NCBI RefSeq assembly: GCF_000092225.1
Contig: NC_014158.1
Location: 2,356,001-2,420,000 of the forward strand
Source of the DNA: Tsukamurella paurometabola DSM 20162
Lineage (GTDB): Bacteria > Actinomycetota > Actinomycetes > Mycobacteriales > Mycobacteriaceae
DNA length: 64,000 nucleotides
Direction: 5' to 3'
How positions within the stretch are numbered: position 1 is the first letter of the stretch; every line of letters begins with the position of its first letter. The translations under genes and the position numbers were made by a program. The notes under the pieces are model-generated. The model made no database searches. It was not told the DNA's origin and saw nothing but the letters and a program-made list of their open reading frames with translations. Below, piece after piece: positions 1 to 11,123 of this stretch.

Positions 1-1233
1 GCCGCCGAGGGCCGCATCCGCGTTCCGCGTGATCTGGACGCGGTCACCGATATCGGCACCGAGGACCACTCCGGCGTCGACCCCCGGGCCGTCGAACGAG
101 TGTGGCTGGCGGCGCGATCGTGGTACGCGGCCGGAATGCAGCCGGCGATCCAGGTATGCGTGCGGCAGCGCGGCGCTGTGGTGCTGAATCGGGCCATCGG
201 CCACGCACGGGGCAACGGACCGGTGCTCGAATCGAACACCGACGACTCCGAACCGATCCCCGTCACCGTCGGGACGCCCTTCTGCACCTATTCCACAGCC
301 AAGGGCGTGGCCGTGACCGTGCTGCACCGGCTCATCGAACGCGGCGATCTGGCGCTGGACGCGCACGTCTGCGATTACATGCCGGAGTTCACCAGCGACG
401 GCAAGGACCGGATCACGGTGCGGCACGTGCTCACCCACAGCGCAGGCATCCCGATCAACACGGGGCCCCGGCCCGACCTGCGACGGTCGGAGGACAGCGA
501 CTACACGCGGGCCATGCTGGCCGCGATCAAGCCGGTGTACTCCCCCGGTCGCCTGCACTTCTACCACGCGCTGACCTGGGGCCCCCTCGTGCGCGAACTG
601 GTGCTCGCGGCGACCGGCCGCACCATCCGGGAGATCGCCCGCACCGACATCCTCGAACCTCTGGGCTTCCGGTGGACCAACTTCGGTGTCGCGCCGGACG
701 ATGTGGCCGCGGTCGGCCTGAGTTACGCCACCGGCAAGCCCGCTCCGCCCGCTATCGAGGCCGCCTTCCGCAAGGTGGTCGGCGGCACCATGCAGCAGAT
801 CGTCCCGATGTCGAATTCGCCGCAGTTCCTCACCGGCATCGTGCCCTCGTCGAATCTGGTGTCCACGGCCGACGAGCTGTCCCGGTTCGCGGAGATTCTG
901 CGGCGCGGTGGCGAACTCGACGGGGTGCGCGTGCTACGCCCCGAGACCCTGGCCGCGGCGACTCGGCAGGCCCGTCGGCTCCGCCCGGATTTCGCCACCG
1001 GTGGTGCACCGCTGCGCTGGGGCACCGGTTACATGCTCGGCTCCGAGCGGTTCGGTCCGTTCGGCAGGCACGCACCGAACGCGTTCGGCCACACCGGACT
1101 CACCGAGATCGCGATGTGGGCCGATCCGGATCGCGAACTCGCGGTCGGGGTGGTGAGCAGCGGCAAACCGGGATCGCACCCGGAATCCGGACGGCATACG
1201 GTGCTGCTCGACGCGATCACCCGGGAGCTCTGA
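1..1233 (+). CDS. Serine hydrolase, beta-lactamase/class C-like family (5' end outside window)
   Basis: The reading frame is open from base 1, so the N-terminus is missing. The 410 visible residues belong to the penicillin-binding-protein-like serine hydrolases (EstB / class C beta-lactamase type). The SxxK motif is STAK, with Ser about residue 98 of the fragment. A YHA tripeptide stands where the family has YxN, and a GHTG motif near the C-terminus corresponds to the KTG-like element. Such proteins are usually esterases, lactone or peptide hydrolases rather than true resistance enzymes; the substrate cannot be read here. It ends 54 bases before kup on the same strand. Confidence 0.85.
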   Translation, partial: AAEGRIRVPRDLDAVTDIGTEDHSGVDPRAVERVWLAARSWYAAGMQPAIQVCVRQRGAVVLNRAIGHARGNGPVLESNTDDSEPIPVTVGTPFCTYSTAKGVAVTVLHRLIERGDLALDAHVCDYMPEFTSDGKDRITVRHVLTHSAGIPINTGPRPDLRRSEDSDYTRAMLAAIKPVYSPGRLHFYHALTWGPLVRELVLAATGRTIREIARTDILEPLGFRWTNFGVAPDDVAAVGLSYATGKPAPPAIEAAFRKVVGGTMQQIVPMSNSPQFLTGIVPSSNLVSTADELSRFAEILRRGGELDGVRVLRPETLAAATRQARRLRPDFATGGAPLRWGTGYMLGSERFGPFGRHAPNAFGHTGLTEIAMWADPDRELAVGVVSSGKPGSHPESGRHTVLLDAITREL

Positions 1234-1287
1234 CCGCGCGGGCACGATCGGGGTGCGCGATCGCAAACGCTGCCTTACGCTGACGCA

Positions 1288-3205
1288 GTGACCGCAGCAA
1301 CGGTGCGCCCTGCGAACCTGTTCCGCCTCGCCAGTGTCGTCGGTGCGCTCGGGATCGTCTTCGGCGATATCGGTACCAGCCCCCTGTACACGCTGCAGAC
1401 CGTTTTCAGCCCGAGCGATCCGCACCCGGTGCCGGTGGAACCCCGCCAACGTCTACGGCGTGGTCTCGCTCATCTTCTGGTCGGCCACCTTCATCGTGAC
1501 CATCACCTACGTACTGCTCGCGATGCGCGTGGACAACCAGGGCGAAGGCGGCATCATGGCACTGATCGCACTGCTGCGCCGTTGGGCTGTGACGGACCGC
1601 AGCCGCACCCTCGGCTTCCTGATCGGCCTGGGCGTGTTCGGCGCCGCGCTGTTCATCGGCGACAGCATGATCACCCCGGCGATATCCGTGCTGTCGGCCG
1701 TCGAGGGCCTGAAAGTGGTGGAGCCGTCGTTCGACGCGGCGATCGTGCCGATCGCCGTCGTGATCATCACCGGCTTGTTCCTGGCGCAGCGGTTCGGAAC
1801 GGCGTCCGTGGGCCGCGTCTTCGGCCCGGTGATGATCATCTGGTTCACCGTGATCGGCGGGCTCGGCGTGTGGGGCATCAGCCGGGAACCCGGTGTTCTG
1901 CGGGCGATCTCGCCCACCTATGCACTTGAGTTCATGGCCGGCAACCTCGATGTCGCGTTCTTCGCGCTGGCCGCGATCGTGCTGTCGGTGACCGGCGCCG
2001 AGGCGCTCTACGCCGATATGGGGCACTTCGGGCGGCGTCCGATCTCGATCGGCTGGATCTTCGTGGTGTTCCCGGCCTGCGCCCTGAGCTACATGGGCCA
2101 GGGGGCGCTGATCCTGCAGGACCGGGCGAACATCTCGGCGCCCTTCTTCCTCCTCGCCCCCGAGTGGGGCCGGGTGCCCCTCGTGCTGCTCGCCACCGCG
2201 GCGACGGTGATCGCCTCGCAGGCGGTGATCACCGGCGCCTACTCGGTCGCCTCACAGGCGGCGCAGTTGGGCTATCTGCCGCGACTGCGGATCGTGCACA
2301 CCTCGGCGAAGACGTACGGGCAGATCTACGTGCCGTGGATCAACTGGCTGCTGATGGTGTCGGTACTGGTCCTGATCCTGGCCTTCCGCAGTTCCACGGC
2401 GCTCGCCTACGCCTTCGGCATGGCGGTCACCGGCACGATCACGATCACCACCATCCTGTTCTTCTACGTAGCGCGGCGCCGCTGGTCGATCCCGGCCTGG
2501 GTGCTCGGGATCGCGGCCGCCGTCCTGCTCACCATCGACCTGCTGTTCCTCGCTGCGAACATCACGAAGATCCCCCACGGCGCGTGGCTGCCGCTGGTGA
2601 TCGCGACCCTCGCCTTCACCGTGATGATGACCTGGCAGCGCGGACGGGAGCTGGTGTCGGCACGCCGCTCAGCACTGGAAGGACCGCTCCTCGGTTTCGT
2701 CCAGGATCTGCGCCGGCGGACTCCGCCGGTCGACCGGGTGCCGGGCACCGCGGTGTTCCTCAACCGCGGTGCCGACACCGCACCACTGGCGATGCGGGCG
2801 AACGTCGAGCGCAATCACATCCGGCACCGGTACACCGTGATCGCGTCGATCGAGACCGATACCCGGCCGCGACTGGAGGACGCGGAGCGTATCTCCGTCG
2901 ACCACCTCGGCGACATGTACGACGGAATCGCGCACATCACGATCCGCTACGGCTACACGGAATCTCCCGATCTGCCGGCCGCTCTGGCCCTGCTGACCGA
3001 TGAGGACACGGAGGGCCGGCTCGACCTGGCCGATGCGACCTACTTCCTGTCGAAGATGGACCTGCGCCTGAGCGATGAACCGGGGATGCCGATGTGGCGC
3101 AAGCGACTCTTCATCGCCACCTCGCACCTGACTGCCGACGCGGCCGATCACTTCAGTCTGCCCGGCGATCGCACCGTCCTGATGGGCGCTCGGATCAGCG
3201 TCTGA
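1288..3205 (+). pseudogene. kup: Kup-family low-affinity potassium transporter, frameshifted near residue 51
   Basis: KUP/HAK/KT potassium:proton symporter of the inner membrane. The first 51 codons from the GTG at 1288 give the typical N-terminus with a GDIGTSPLY motif. The rest of the family (ANVYG, SLIFW, DNQGEGG, about 12 membrane helices, soluble C-terminal domain) continues in the next frame to the TGA at 3203-3205. Dropping one C from the run at 1441-1444 restores one frame of 638 residues, close to the 622 of E. coli Kup. The indel lies in a C4 homopolymer, so a sequencing error is as likely as a real mutation. A TACGCT hexamer at 1276-1281 lies 6 bases before GTG, suggesting a leaderless mRNA. 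Confidence 0.88.
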
Positions 3206-3290
3206 CCATCCGCCCGTTTCGGGACATTCGCCCCGTCGATAGGCGGAGCCTTCCCGACCGATAGGCCCTTCTACCTCGGTTTTTCACTGA

Positions 3291-5666
<2,376 letters not shown>

Positions 5667-5677
5667 CGCCGGCACGC

Positions 5678-5712
5678 GAAGCCCCGCCCGCCCCTGCGGC
5701 AGGCGGGGCTTC
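5678..5712 (+). terminator. Intrinsic terminator hairpin after katG
   Basis: Perfect 11-bp stem GAAGCCCCGCC (5678-5688) with GGCGGGGCTTC (5702-5712) and a 13-base loop, starting 12 bases after the katG stop. No long U-tract follows, as is usual in actinobacteria. Confidence 0.75.
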
Positions 5713-5792
5713 CGCATCTCCCGGCCTGAATCGAGTTATATGCGATTAACCCAGTGGAAGAAAGGTCGAGGTCGCAGGCGTATGCTCCCGAC

Positions 5793-6563
5793 ATGCCGTA
5801 CTTCGAACGGGTCTCCGCGACGTCCTTTCGTCCTACCGAGCACGTCTCCGGCGGCTGGAACACCGCCGAACAACACATCGCCCCGCCGATGGGCCTGCTT
5901 GCCCACGCGATCGAGTCCGACCGGGACGCCCGCCGTGGCGATGACCTCCGGCTCGCACGGCTGTCCTACGACATCTTCGGCACGCTGCCGATGGACGTTG
6001 TGGACGTCTCGGTCGAGGTGATCCGTCCCGGCCGCACCATCGAGCTCGTCGAGGCCCGCCTGAGCCATGGCGGCCGTGTGGGACTGACACTGCGCGCCTG
6101 GCTGCTGGACCGCCGCGACACCGCCGCGCTCGCCGGATCCGCGCTGCCGCCGATCCCACCGTCCGCCGAGATGGCGCCGTGGGACCCGACCACGGTGTGG
6201 CCCGGCGGTTTCATCGCCTCGGCCGGCACGCGCCGGGTCCGCCTGGCTCCCGGCGACGGTGCGTACTGGGTGCAGAGCCCCGTCCACCTCCTCGACGGCG
6301 AGCCGGTGGGTCCGGTGGCCCGCGCCGCCCGCCTGCTCGATATCGCCAACGGCATGACCGGCCGCCTGCTCCCCCACGAGGTGGCGTTTCCCAACCTGGA
6401 CCTCACGGCGCACCTGTTCCGCGATCCGGTTGGCGATCGCATAGGTTTCGATACCAAGGTCTCGACCGGTACCGACGGTAGCGGCCTCACGACATCGACG
6501 GTGCACGACGAATCGGGGCCGTTCGGCACGGTCAATCAGATACAAACCGTGCGACCGCGCTGA
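5793..6563 (+). CDS. Thioesterase family protein (TesB-like double hotdog)
   Basis: 256 residues, resembling the actinobacterial acyl-CoA thioesterase II (TesB-like) double-hotdog family. The N-terminal half carries a GGWN segment and an ISVEVIRPGRT-like strand (here VSVEVIRPGRTIEL) typical of the acyl-binding hotdog. The C-terminal half ends with the FPNLDLTAHLFR segment common in this family. Expected role: hydrolysis of acyl-CoA in the cytosol; chain length unknown. Start ATG 5793: a TATGCT hexamer at 5781-5786 lies 6 bases before it, which suggests a leaderless transcript and argues against the longer in-frame start at 5754. Confidence 0.75.
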   Translation: MPYFERVSATSFRPTEHVSGGWNTAEQHIAPPMGLLAHAIESDRDARRGDDLRLARLSYDIFGTLPMDVVDVSVEVIRPGRTIELVEARLSHGGRVGLTLRAWLLDRRDTAALAGSALPPIPPSAEMAPWDPTTVWPGGFIASAGTRRVRLAPGDGAYWVQSPVHLLDGEPVGPVARAARLLDIANGMTGRLLPHEVAFPNLDLTAHLFRDPVGDRIGFDTKVSTGTDGSGLTTSTVHDESGPFGTVNQIQTVRPR

Positions 6564-6623
6564 CACAATTGCGACTCTGTGGTTACATTTTCTCGTTCAA
6601 TCCACGCTATTGAAGGAGCAGAG

Positions 6624-7184
6624 ATGAACTCGAAGACCACCCGGACGCTCGGTGCAGTCGTCGCCGCCGCCGCACTCACGGTCAGCCTCACCGCCTGCAA
6701 CTCGTCGAAAGACGATTCCTCGGGCGACGCCGCGAGCAGCACCGCTGCCGCACCGAGCAGCGCCGCCGGGTCGGGCGGCACCGGGACCGGCGCCTCCGAG
6801 TCGGCTCCCGTGGTTCCGTCGACCTCCATCGCCGCCGCGGACGACGGCCAGCAGGTGACCATCACGGACGCGCCGATCATCGCGGAGTACGCGCAGTACG
6901 GCTACGAGAAGGGCCATCTCGGTGCCCCGCTCGGCCCCGTGGCGGAGCTGCCGGACGGTAAGGGCAAGTTCCTCACCCTCAAGGGCGGCACCATCTACTG
7001 GAGCGAAGCCAGTGGCGCACACGTGGTGCACGGTGTGATCGGCGATAAGTGGGGCGCGCAGGGCCACGAGAGCGGCAAGCTCGGCTACCCGACGAGCGAC
7101 GAGAAGTCCGAGGACGGGGCCATCAAGCAGACGTTCCAGAACGGCACCATCACGTTCAAGGACGGCGTCGCGACGGTCTCCTGA
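6624..7184 (+). CDS. LGFP-repeat lipoprotein
   Basis: 186 residues. A lipoprotein signal peptide ends in the lipobox LTAC (Cys25), then a Ser/Ala/Gly-rich linker (about 26 to 65) and a C-terminal domain with two LGFP-type repeats: the first around GYEKGHLGAPLGP, the second around GHESGKLGYPTSDE. LGFP repeats are common in mycolic-acid bacteria and are thought to anchor proteins to, or organise, the cell envelope. AAGGAG at 6613-6618 supports ATG 6624. It appears monocistronic, with a bidirectional hairpin right after it. Confidence 0.85.
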   Translation: MNSKTTRTLGAVVAAAALTVSLTACNSSKDDSSGDAASSTAAAPSSAAGSGGTGTGASESAPVVPSTSIAAADDGQQVTITDAPIIAEYAQYGYEKGHLGAPLGPVAELPDGKGKFLTLKGGTIYWSEASGAHVVHGVIGDKWGAQGHESGKLGYPTSDEKSEDGAIKQTFQNGTITFKDGVATVS

Positions 7185-7191
7185 CGGCGAG

Positions 7192-7219
7192 GCCGGCCGA
7201 GGGCGCGCCCTCGGCCGGC
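7192..7219. terminator. Bidirectional terminator between LGFP lipoprotein and methyltransferase
   Basis: Perfect palindrome with 13-base arms GCCGGCCGAGGGC (7192-7204) and its complement at 7207-7219, placed between two convergent genes. It can serve transcripts from either strand. Confidence 0.7.
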
Positions 7220-7238
7220 GACCGAAGACCCGGTTCTC

Positions 7239-8108
7239 CTACTCTGCGATCCCCGTGTACACGGTTCGTGCAGCGAGCACGAAGACATCGTCGCGATGCA
7301 GGACGGAGGCCGGGTCTTCGGCATGGGTGAGCCGTTCGAGGGTCGCCGCGTCCTGCGGGCTGAGCCGCTCTCGCAACCGCAGGTAGCGGCTGAGCAACCG
7401 GGCGACGGTGCGCCGCGGACCGTCCTCGAGCGGCGCCGGGCGATCGACCAGGAAGGTGCGCGCCCGCACTCCGGATAGTCCCGCGGCGCGGAGCAAGGCC
7501 GGCCAATCCTCCGGCACGTCGACGGTGCCGTCCAGCTCGGCTCGCATCGCGGCGAAGCCCTCGGCCATCTGCGCCTCGAGCCGGTCCTGCAGGGCGGGGA
7601 TCCCGATCCCGATATCGCGCGGCAGGAAACGGGTCGGCAATCCACCCTCGGCCACCGCGAGAACGCCCCCGTGCGCGAGCCGTCCCGCGAGCGCCGCGAC
7701 GGCTGCGGCCTGGTCGCCGATGTGGTGCAAGGTCTGCGCCGACCAGATGAGGTCGGCGGTCGGCAGCGAGGCGAATCCCCCGGGCAGGTCGGTGCGCAGC
7801 GTTTCGATCGTCAGGCCCGCGCGTGCGGCACGGTCGCGAGCCAGTTCGAGAAGCTCGGGTGAGCCGTCGACGGCGATCACCTCGGCGTCCGGGTAGCGCC
7901 GCGCGAGCTCGGCGGTGAAGACGCCGGGTCCGGCGCCGACGTCGAGGATGCGCGACGGCGCCGGACCGCAACGCCGCGCGTCGAAATCATCGAGTGCGCC
8001 GATGACGTACGGAAGGTACGTATCGGCCTCGGATTCCAGCTCCGCGGCCATCGCCGCCCAATCGTGGATGCCGAGTTCGGTGTGCGCGTGGCTGTGATCG
8101 TGGGTCAT
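7239..8108 (-). CDS. Class I SAM-dependent methyltransferase
   Basis: 289 residues. Motif I is ILDVGAGPGVF, with the acidic motif II VIAVDGS, so the protein has the Rossmann-type SAM-binding core (about residues 50 to 160), followed by a helical C-terminal part. The N-terminus MTHDHSHAH is His-rich. The substrate is not recognisable. Start ATG 8108 is chosen because the protein then begins at the usual distance before the SAM motif; a longer in-frame start at 8222 would add 38 residues of no clear family. It is divergent from the sugar transferase gene. Confidence 0.75.
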   Translation of the reverse strand: MTHDHSHAHTELGIHDWAAMAAELESEADTYLPYVIGALDDFDARRCGPAPSRILDVGAGPGVFTAELARRYPDAEVIAVDGSPELLELARDRAARAGLTIETLRTDLPGGFASLPTADLIWSAQTLHHIGDQAAAVAALAGRLAHGGVLAVAEGGLPTRFLPRDIGIGIPALQDRLEAQMAEGFAAMRAELDGTVDVPEDWPALLRAAGLSGVRARTFLVDRPAPLEDGPRRTVARLLSRYLRLRERLSPQDAATLERLTHAEDPASVLHRDDVFVLAARTVYTGIAE

Positions 8109-8250
8109 ATCATCCACTCTGACCAGCCCGCGAGTTTCTGGCAATCTTTGATGCTGTTTCAGCAAACGGATCAGCTCAGCGTCCCGCTCGCGTCGCGCGA
8201 TCGGCGACATTACCGGCTCCACGGCGACAACCGGAGCTCGTGACCACGGG

Positions 8251-8284
8251 TATATTCATCCTGTTGACGTCGCGAAGGACGTCA
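8251..8284 (+). promoter_or_regulatory. Promoter -10 and inverted repeat before sugar transferase gene
   Basis: A TATATT hexamer (8251-8256) is followed by the perfect inverted repeat TGACGTC-N6-GACGTCA (8265-8284), 17 bases before the ATG at 8302. The repeat sits about where transcription would begin, so it could be a repressor site or a short 5' UTR hairpin. No regulator is identified. Confidence 0.35.
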
Positions 8285-8301
8285 CGCCGGGAAGGGGGTG
8301 C

Positions 8302-9663
8302 ATGAGCGGGAACGGACGGTCGGGCAATCGCGCTCGTCATCGCCGGCGTCACACCTGGCTGCTCGCCGTGCTGGACGCCGTCGTCGTGGCCGGATTCCTC
8401 GGCGCGACCTACGACCCCGGTAGCGATCCGGCGGCACACGTGACCAAGGTGCTCGCCGGGACCGCACTGACGATCGGGACCTTCTACCTGTTCGGGCTCT
8501 ATCGCGCCCGAATCACGCTCAGCGCGCTGGACACCCTGCCGCAGTTGGTGATCGCGGCGTGGCTTCTCGCCCCGCTGGCGATGGCGATGCACTGGGACGA
8601 CGACCACACATTCATCCCCCAGGTGCTGATGTGCTGGGTGGCACTACTGATGCTACGGGTGGTGTACTACGCGGTGGTGCGCCATCGCCGGGCCGCACAT
8701 CCGGAGAACGGCGCCCGGACCCTGGTGATCGGTGGCGGCAAGGTCGCCGACGAGCTGGTGCGCGCGATGTCCCATTACCCGGTGTACGGCCTGCGTCCAG
8801 TGCTGGTGATGGATGACGATCCGCTCGACCCGACCCTCTTCCCCACGGAGGTGATCCCCCGCCGCCACGACCTGGCAGGTCTCATCGAGGAGCGCGATAT
8901 CGAGACGGTGATCGTGGCCTTCTCCCGCGACCGGGATTCCACCCTGGTGGACCCGCTGCGCGAGTGCGACACCCTGGATTGCGAGATCTACGTCGTGCCG
9001 CGGCTGTACGAATTCGTGCATCAGGACCGCGATATGGACCGGATCCACACCATCCCGCTCGTCCTGGTGCGCCGCCTCGCCCTGCGCACCAGCCATTGGC
9101 GGGTCAAGCGGATCACCTCGCTGATCACCTCGAGTGTGGGATTGCTGCTGTTCTCTCCCCTGCTGGCCCTCGTCGCGGCCGCGATCAAACTGCAGGATCC
9201 GAGGGCGCCGGTATTGTTCCGTCAGACCCGGGTGGGCCAGGACGGTCACCTGTTCACGCTGTACAAGTTCCGCACCATGCGCCCGGTTCCCGATGAAGTG
9301 GCCGACGCCGACTGGTCGACCGACCGGACCACACGTCTTGGCTCCTTCCTGCGCCGGTACTCGATCGACGAGTTGCCGCAACTGTGGAACGTGGTGTGCG
9401 GCGACATGTCGATGGTGGGCCCGCGGCCCGAGCGCCCGCACTTCGTGGACCGGTTCCGCGCCGACATTCCCGCGTACAAGTCCCGGCACCGTGTGCACGC
9501 CGGCCTCACCGGCTGGGCGGCGATCCACGGCCTGCGCGGCGACACCGACATCCGCGACCGCGCGTCGTACGACAACTACTACATCGAGAACTGGAGCCTG
9601 TGGCTCGACACCAAGATTCTCCTGATGACCGCGGCTTCGGTCCTCCTCGGTCGCGGTCGCTGA
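8302..9663 (+). CDS. Exopolysaccharide polyprenyl-phosphate sugar-1-phosphate transferase (WcaJ/PglC family)
   Basis: 453 residues. Hydrophobic segments in the first ~110 residues and one near 280 place it in the membrane. A central CoA-binding-like Rossmann fold (ARTLVIGGGKVADELV) matches the WcaJ-type family. The C-terminal catalytic domain contains QTRVGQDG, LYKFRTM, SIDELPQLWNVVCGDMSMVGPRPERP and GLTGWAAIHGLRGDT, all signatures of bacterial sugar transferases. It should move a sugar phosphate onto undecaprenyl or decaprenyl phosphate as the first step of an extracellular polysaccharide. GAAGGGGG precedes ATG 8302. No other polysaccharide genes are adjacent, so it works with distant partners. 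Confidence 0.9.
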   Translation: MSGNGRSGNRARHRRRHTWLLAVLDAVVVAGFLGATYDPGSDPAAHVTKVLAGTALTIGTFYLFGLYRARITLSALDTLPQLVIAAWLLAPLAMAMHWDDDHTFIPQVLMCWVALLMLRVVYYAVVRHRRAAHPENGARTLVIGGGKVADELVRAMSHYPVYGLRPVLVMDDDPLDPTLFPTEVIPRRHDLAGLIEERDIETVIVAFSRDRDSTLVDPLRECDTLDCEIYVVPRLYEFVHQDRDMDRIHTIPLVLVRRLALRTSHWRVKRITSLITSSVGLLLFSPLLALVAAAIKLQDPRAPVLFRQTRVGQDGHLFTLYKFRTMRPVPDEVADADWSTDRTTRLGSFLRRYSIDELPQLWNVVCGDMSMVGPRPERPHFVDRFRADIPAYKSRHRVHAGLTGWAAIHGLRGDTDIRDRASYDNYYIENWSLWLDTKILLMTAASVLLGRGR

Positions 9664-10031
9664 CGCGCCGCAGCGGTCCCCACCCCCGGGTACACCGTCA
9701 CCAAGGCGGACGTGGCCATCACTTTGTCGGGAACCCGATGCCGAACCGATCTTCGATAGTGAGCATCACAGTGGCGAGAGGTTGTGACCCAGGCCTCACC
9801 GGGCACGGGTCGTCACCGAGGTCGGCGAACGAGATCACGGCTTGCCGTTCCCGCTGATGGGAGGCAAAATTGCTCAACGCGTTGTGCAGATTGGCCCCCT
9901 TGTCCGCCGCCCGATCGGCCGGCACCGGGGTCCGTGAATCGTTTGCATTCGCGACGTAGACGGCGCCACCGTACCTCTTGGCCTGCTAGCGTGAGTGGCG
10001 TTACAGTCACCGGCCTCGGAAGACGATCACC
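9664..10031. other. 368-base gap with no confident gene
   Basis: Between the sugar transferase and the carrier-protein ligase genes. No tRNA, strong terminator or known riboswitch was recognised. A 68-codon minus-strand frame with GTG start runs from 9925 to 9719; see the separate entry. A GGAAG (10018-10022) before ATG 10032 is the only clear expression signal. Confidence 0.4.
9719..9925 (-). CDS. Doubtful small hypothetical protein or gene remnant
   Basis: 68 residues from a GTG. Codon third positions are GC-rich and the predicted protein looks protein-like (it contains FASHQRERQAVISFADLGDD), with a further 20 open codons upstream but no other start codon before a TAG. It has no recognisable domain. 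It may be a decayed fragment or a chance frame. Confidence 0.2.
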   Translation of the reverse strand: MPADRAADKGANLHNALSNFASHQRERQAVISFADLGDDPCPVRPGSQPLATVMLTIEDRFGIGFPTK

Positions 10032-11012
10032 ATGACCCTGACCGCGGCTCCCCGCCACACCGCAGACACTGCCGCCGACGACTCGTCCGGCGTCAGCCGG
10101 CTGGACGAGCAGCGCGAACAGTTTCGTACCTCGCTGTTCGAGGCAGGACATCTGATCCCCAGCGGCATCGACGGCGTGTACGGTCGCGGCGCCGAGTTCG
10201 AGAAGCTGGTCGCCGGCGTCGACGCGCTCGTCGCCGACGCGATCCACGAAGCGCACGGCGGCGCAACCACCGTGCTGGCATTCCCGCCGGTGATGCCCCG
10301 CGAGATCCTCGACCGCACGGACTACATCGCCTCCTTCCCGCACCTGTCCGCTGCGGTCGCCACCTACCCCGGTGGGAACGCCGAGCATCGGCTCTTGCTC
10401 GCCGGCCGTGCCGCCGGCCACGACTGGGGCGGACACCTTCGCTCCAGCGACCTGGCCCTGGTGCCCTCGGCCTGCCACCCCGTGTACCCCATGCTCACCG
10501 GCACCCTCCCCCGTGACGGCGCATGGGTCGACGTCGCCGGATACTGCTTCCGCGCCGAGCCGTCGAACGATCCCGCCCGCATGCAGAGCTTCCGGATGCA
10601 CGAGATCGTGCGGGTCGGAACCGAGCGAGCCGCCGTCGCCCACCGCGACAGTTGGATCGCCCGTGCAGCCGATCTCCTCGGTGAACTGGGCCTGAAGGTC
10701 GAGCGCACCCCCGCTGTCGACCCGTTCTTCGGTGGGAGCGGCGGTGCGCAGGCCGCCGACCAGCGTTCCGGTGAGCTCAAGACCGAACTGATGGTGCGCA
10801 TCTACGGTGCTCACCAGCCCGGCGTGGCGGTGGCGTCGAGCAACTACCACCGCGATCAGTTCGGCGCGCGGTTCGATATCACCACGGTGGACGGTGCGGT
10901 CGCGCACAGCGCCTGCTTCGGCTTCGGTATCGAGCGCGTGGCGCTAGCACTGCTCGCCGCACACGGCATGCAGCGTTCCGCATGGCCGGCAGCGGTGAAC
11001 GCCAGGCTGTGA
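10032..11012 (+). CDS. Amino acid--[carrier protein] ligase homologue (class II aaRS-like)
   Basis: 326 residues. It resembles the seryl-tRNA-synthetase-like enzymes that load an amino acid (Gly or Ala) onto a phosphopantetheine carrier protein rather than tRNA. Family features: the EFEKLVAGVDALV segment, FPPVMPREIL, SFPHL, a Cys in VPSACHPVYP where these proteins bind zinc, and the class II motif 3-like CFGFGIERVALALLAAHG. The tRNA-binding arm of true SerRS is absent. In known loci the ligase sits beside a small carrier protein and acyl-CoA-metabolism genes. Neither neighbour here is one, and no carrier-protein DSL motif was seen nearby. Confidence 0.82.
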   Translation: MTLTAAPRHTADTAADDSSGVSRLDEQREQFRTSLFEAGHLIPSGIDGVYGRGAEFEKLVAGVDALVADAIHEAHGGATTVLAFPPVMPREILDRTDYIASFPHLSAAVATYPGGNAEHRLLLAGRAAGHDWGGHLRSSDLALVPSACHPVYPMLTGTLPRDGAWVDVAGYCFRAEPSNDPARMQSFRMHEIVRVGTERAAVAHRDSWIARAADLLGELGLKVERTPAVDPFFGGSGGAQAADQRSGELKTELMVRIYGAHQPGVAVASSNYHRDQFGARFDITTVDGAVAHSACFGFGIERVALALLAAHGMQRSAWPAAVNARL

Positions 11013-11123
11013 CGGCCGGCCTCCGGGCCCGCACCACCGCTGTGTCGGCGATCGCCGCCGCACGATCGCGCCGGTCGCCACCCCGGCAGTGCGCGACGCC
11101 GCGACCGCGGCGATAATTCTCTC

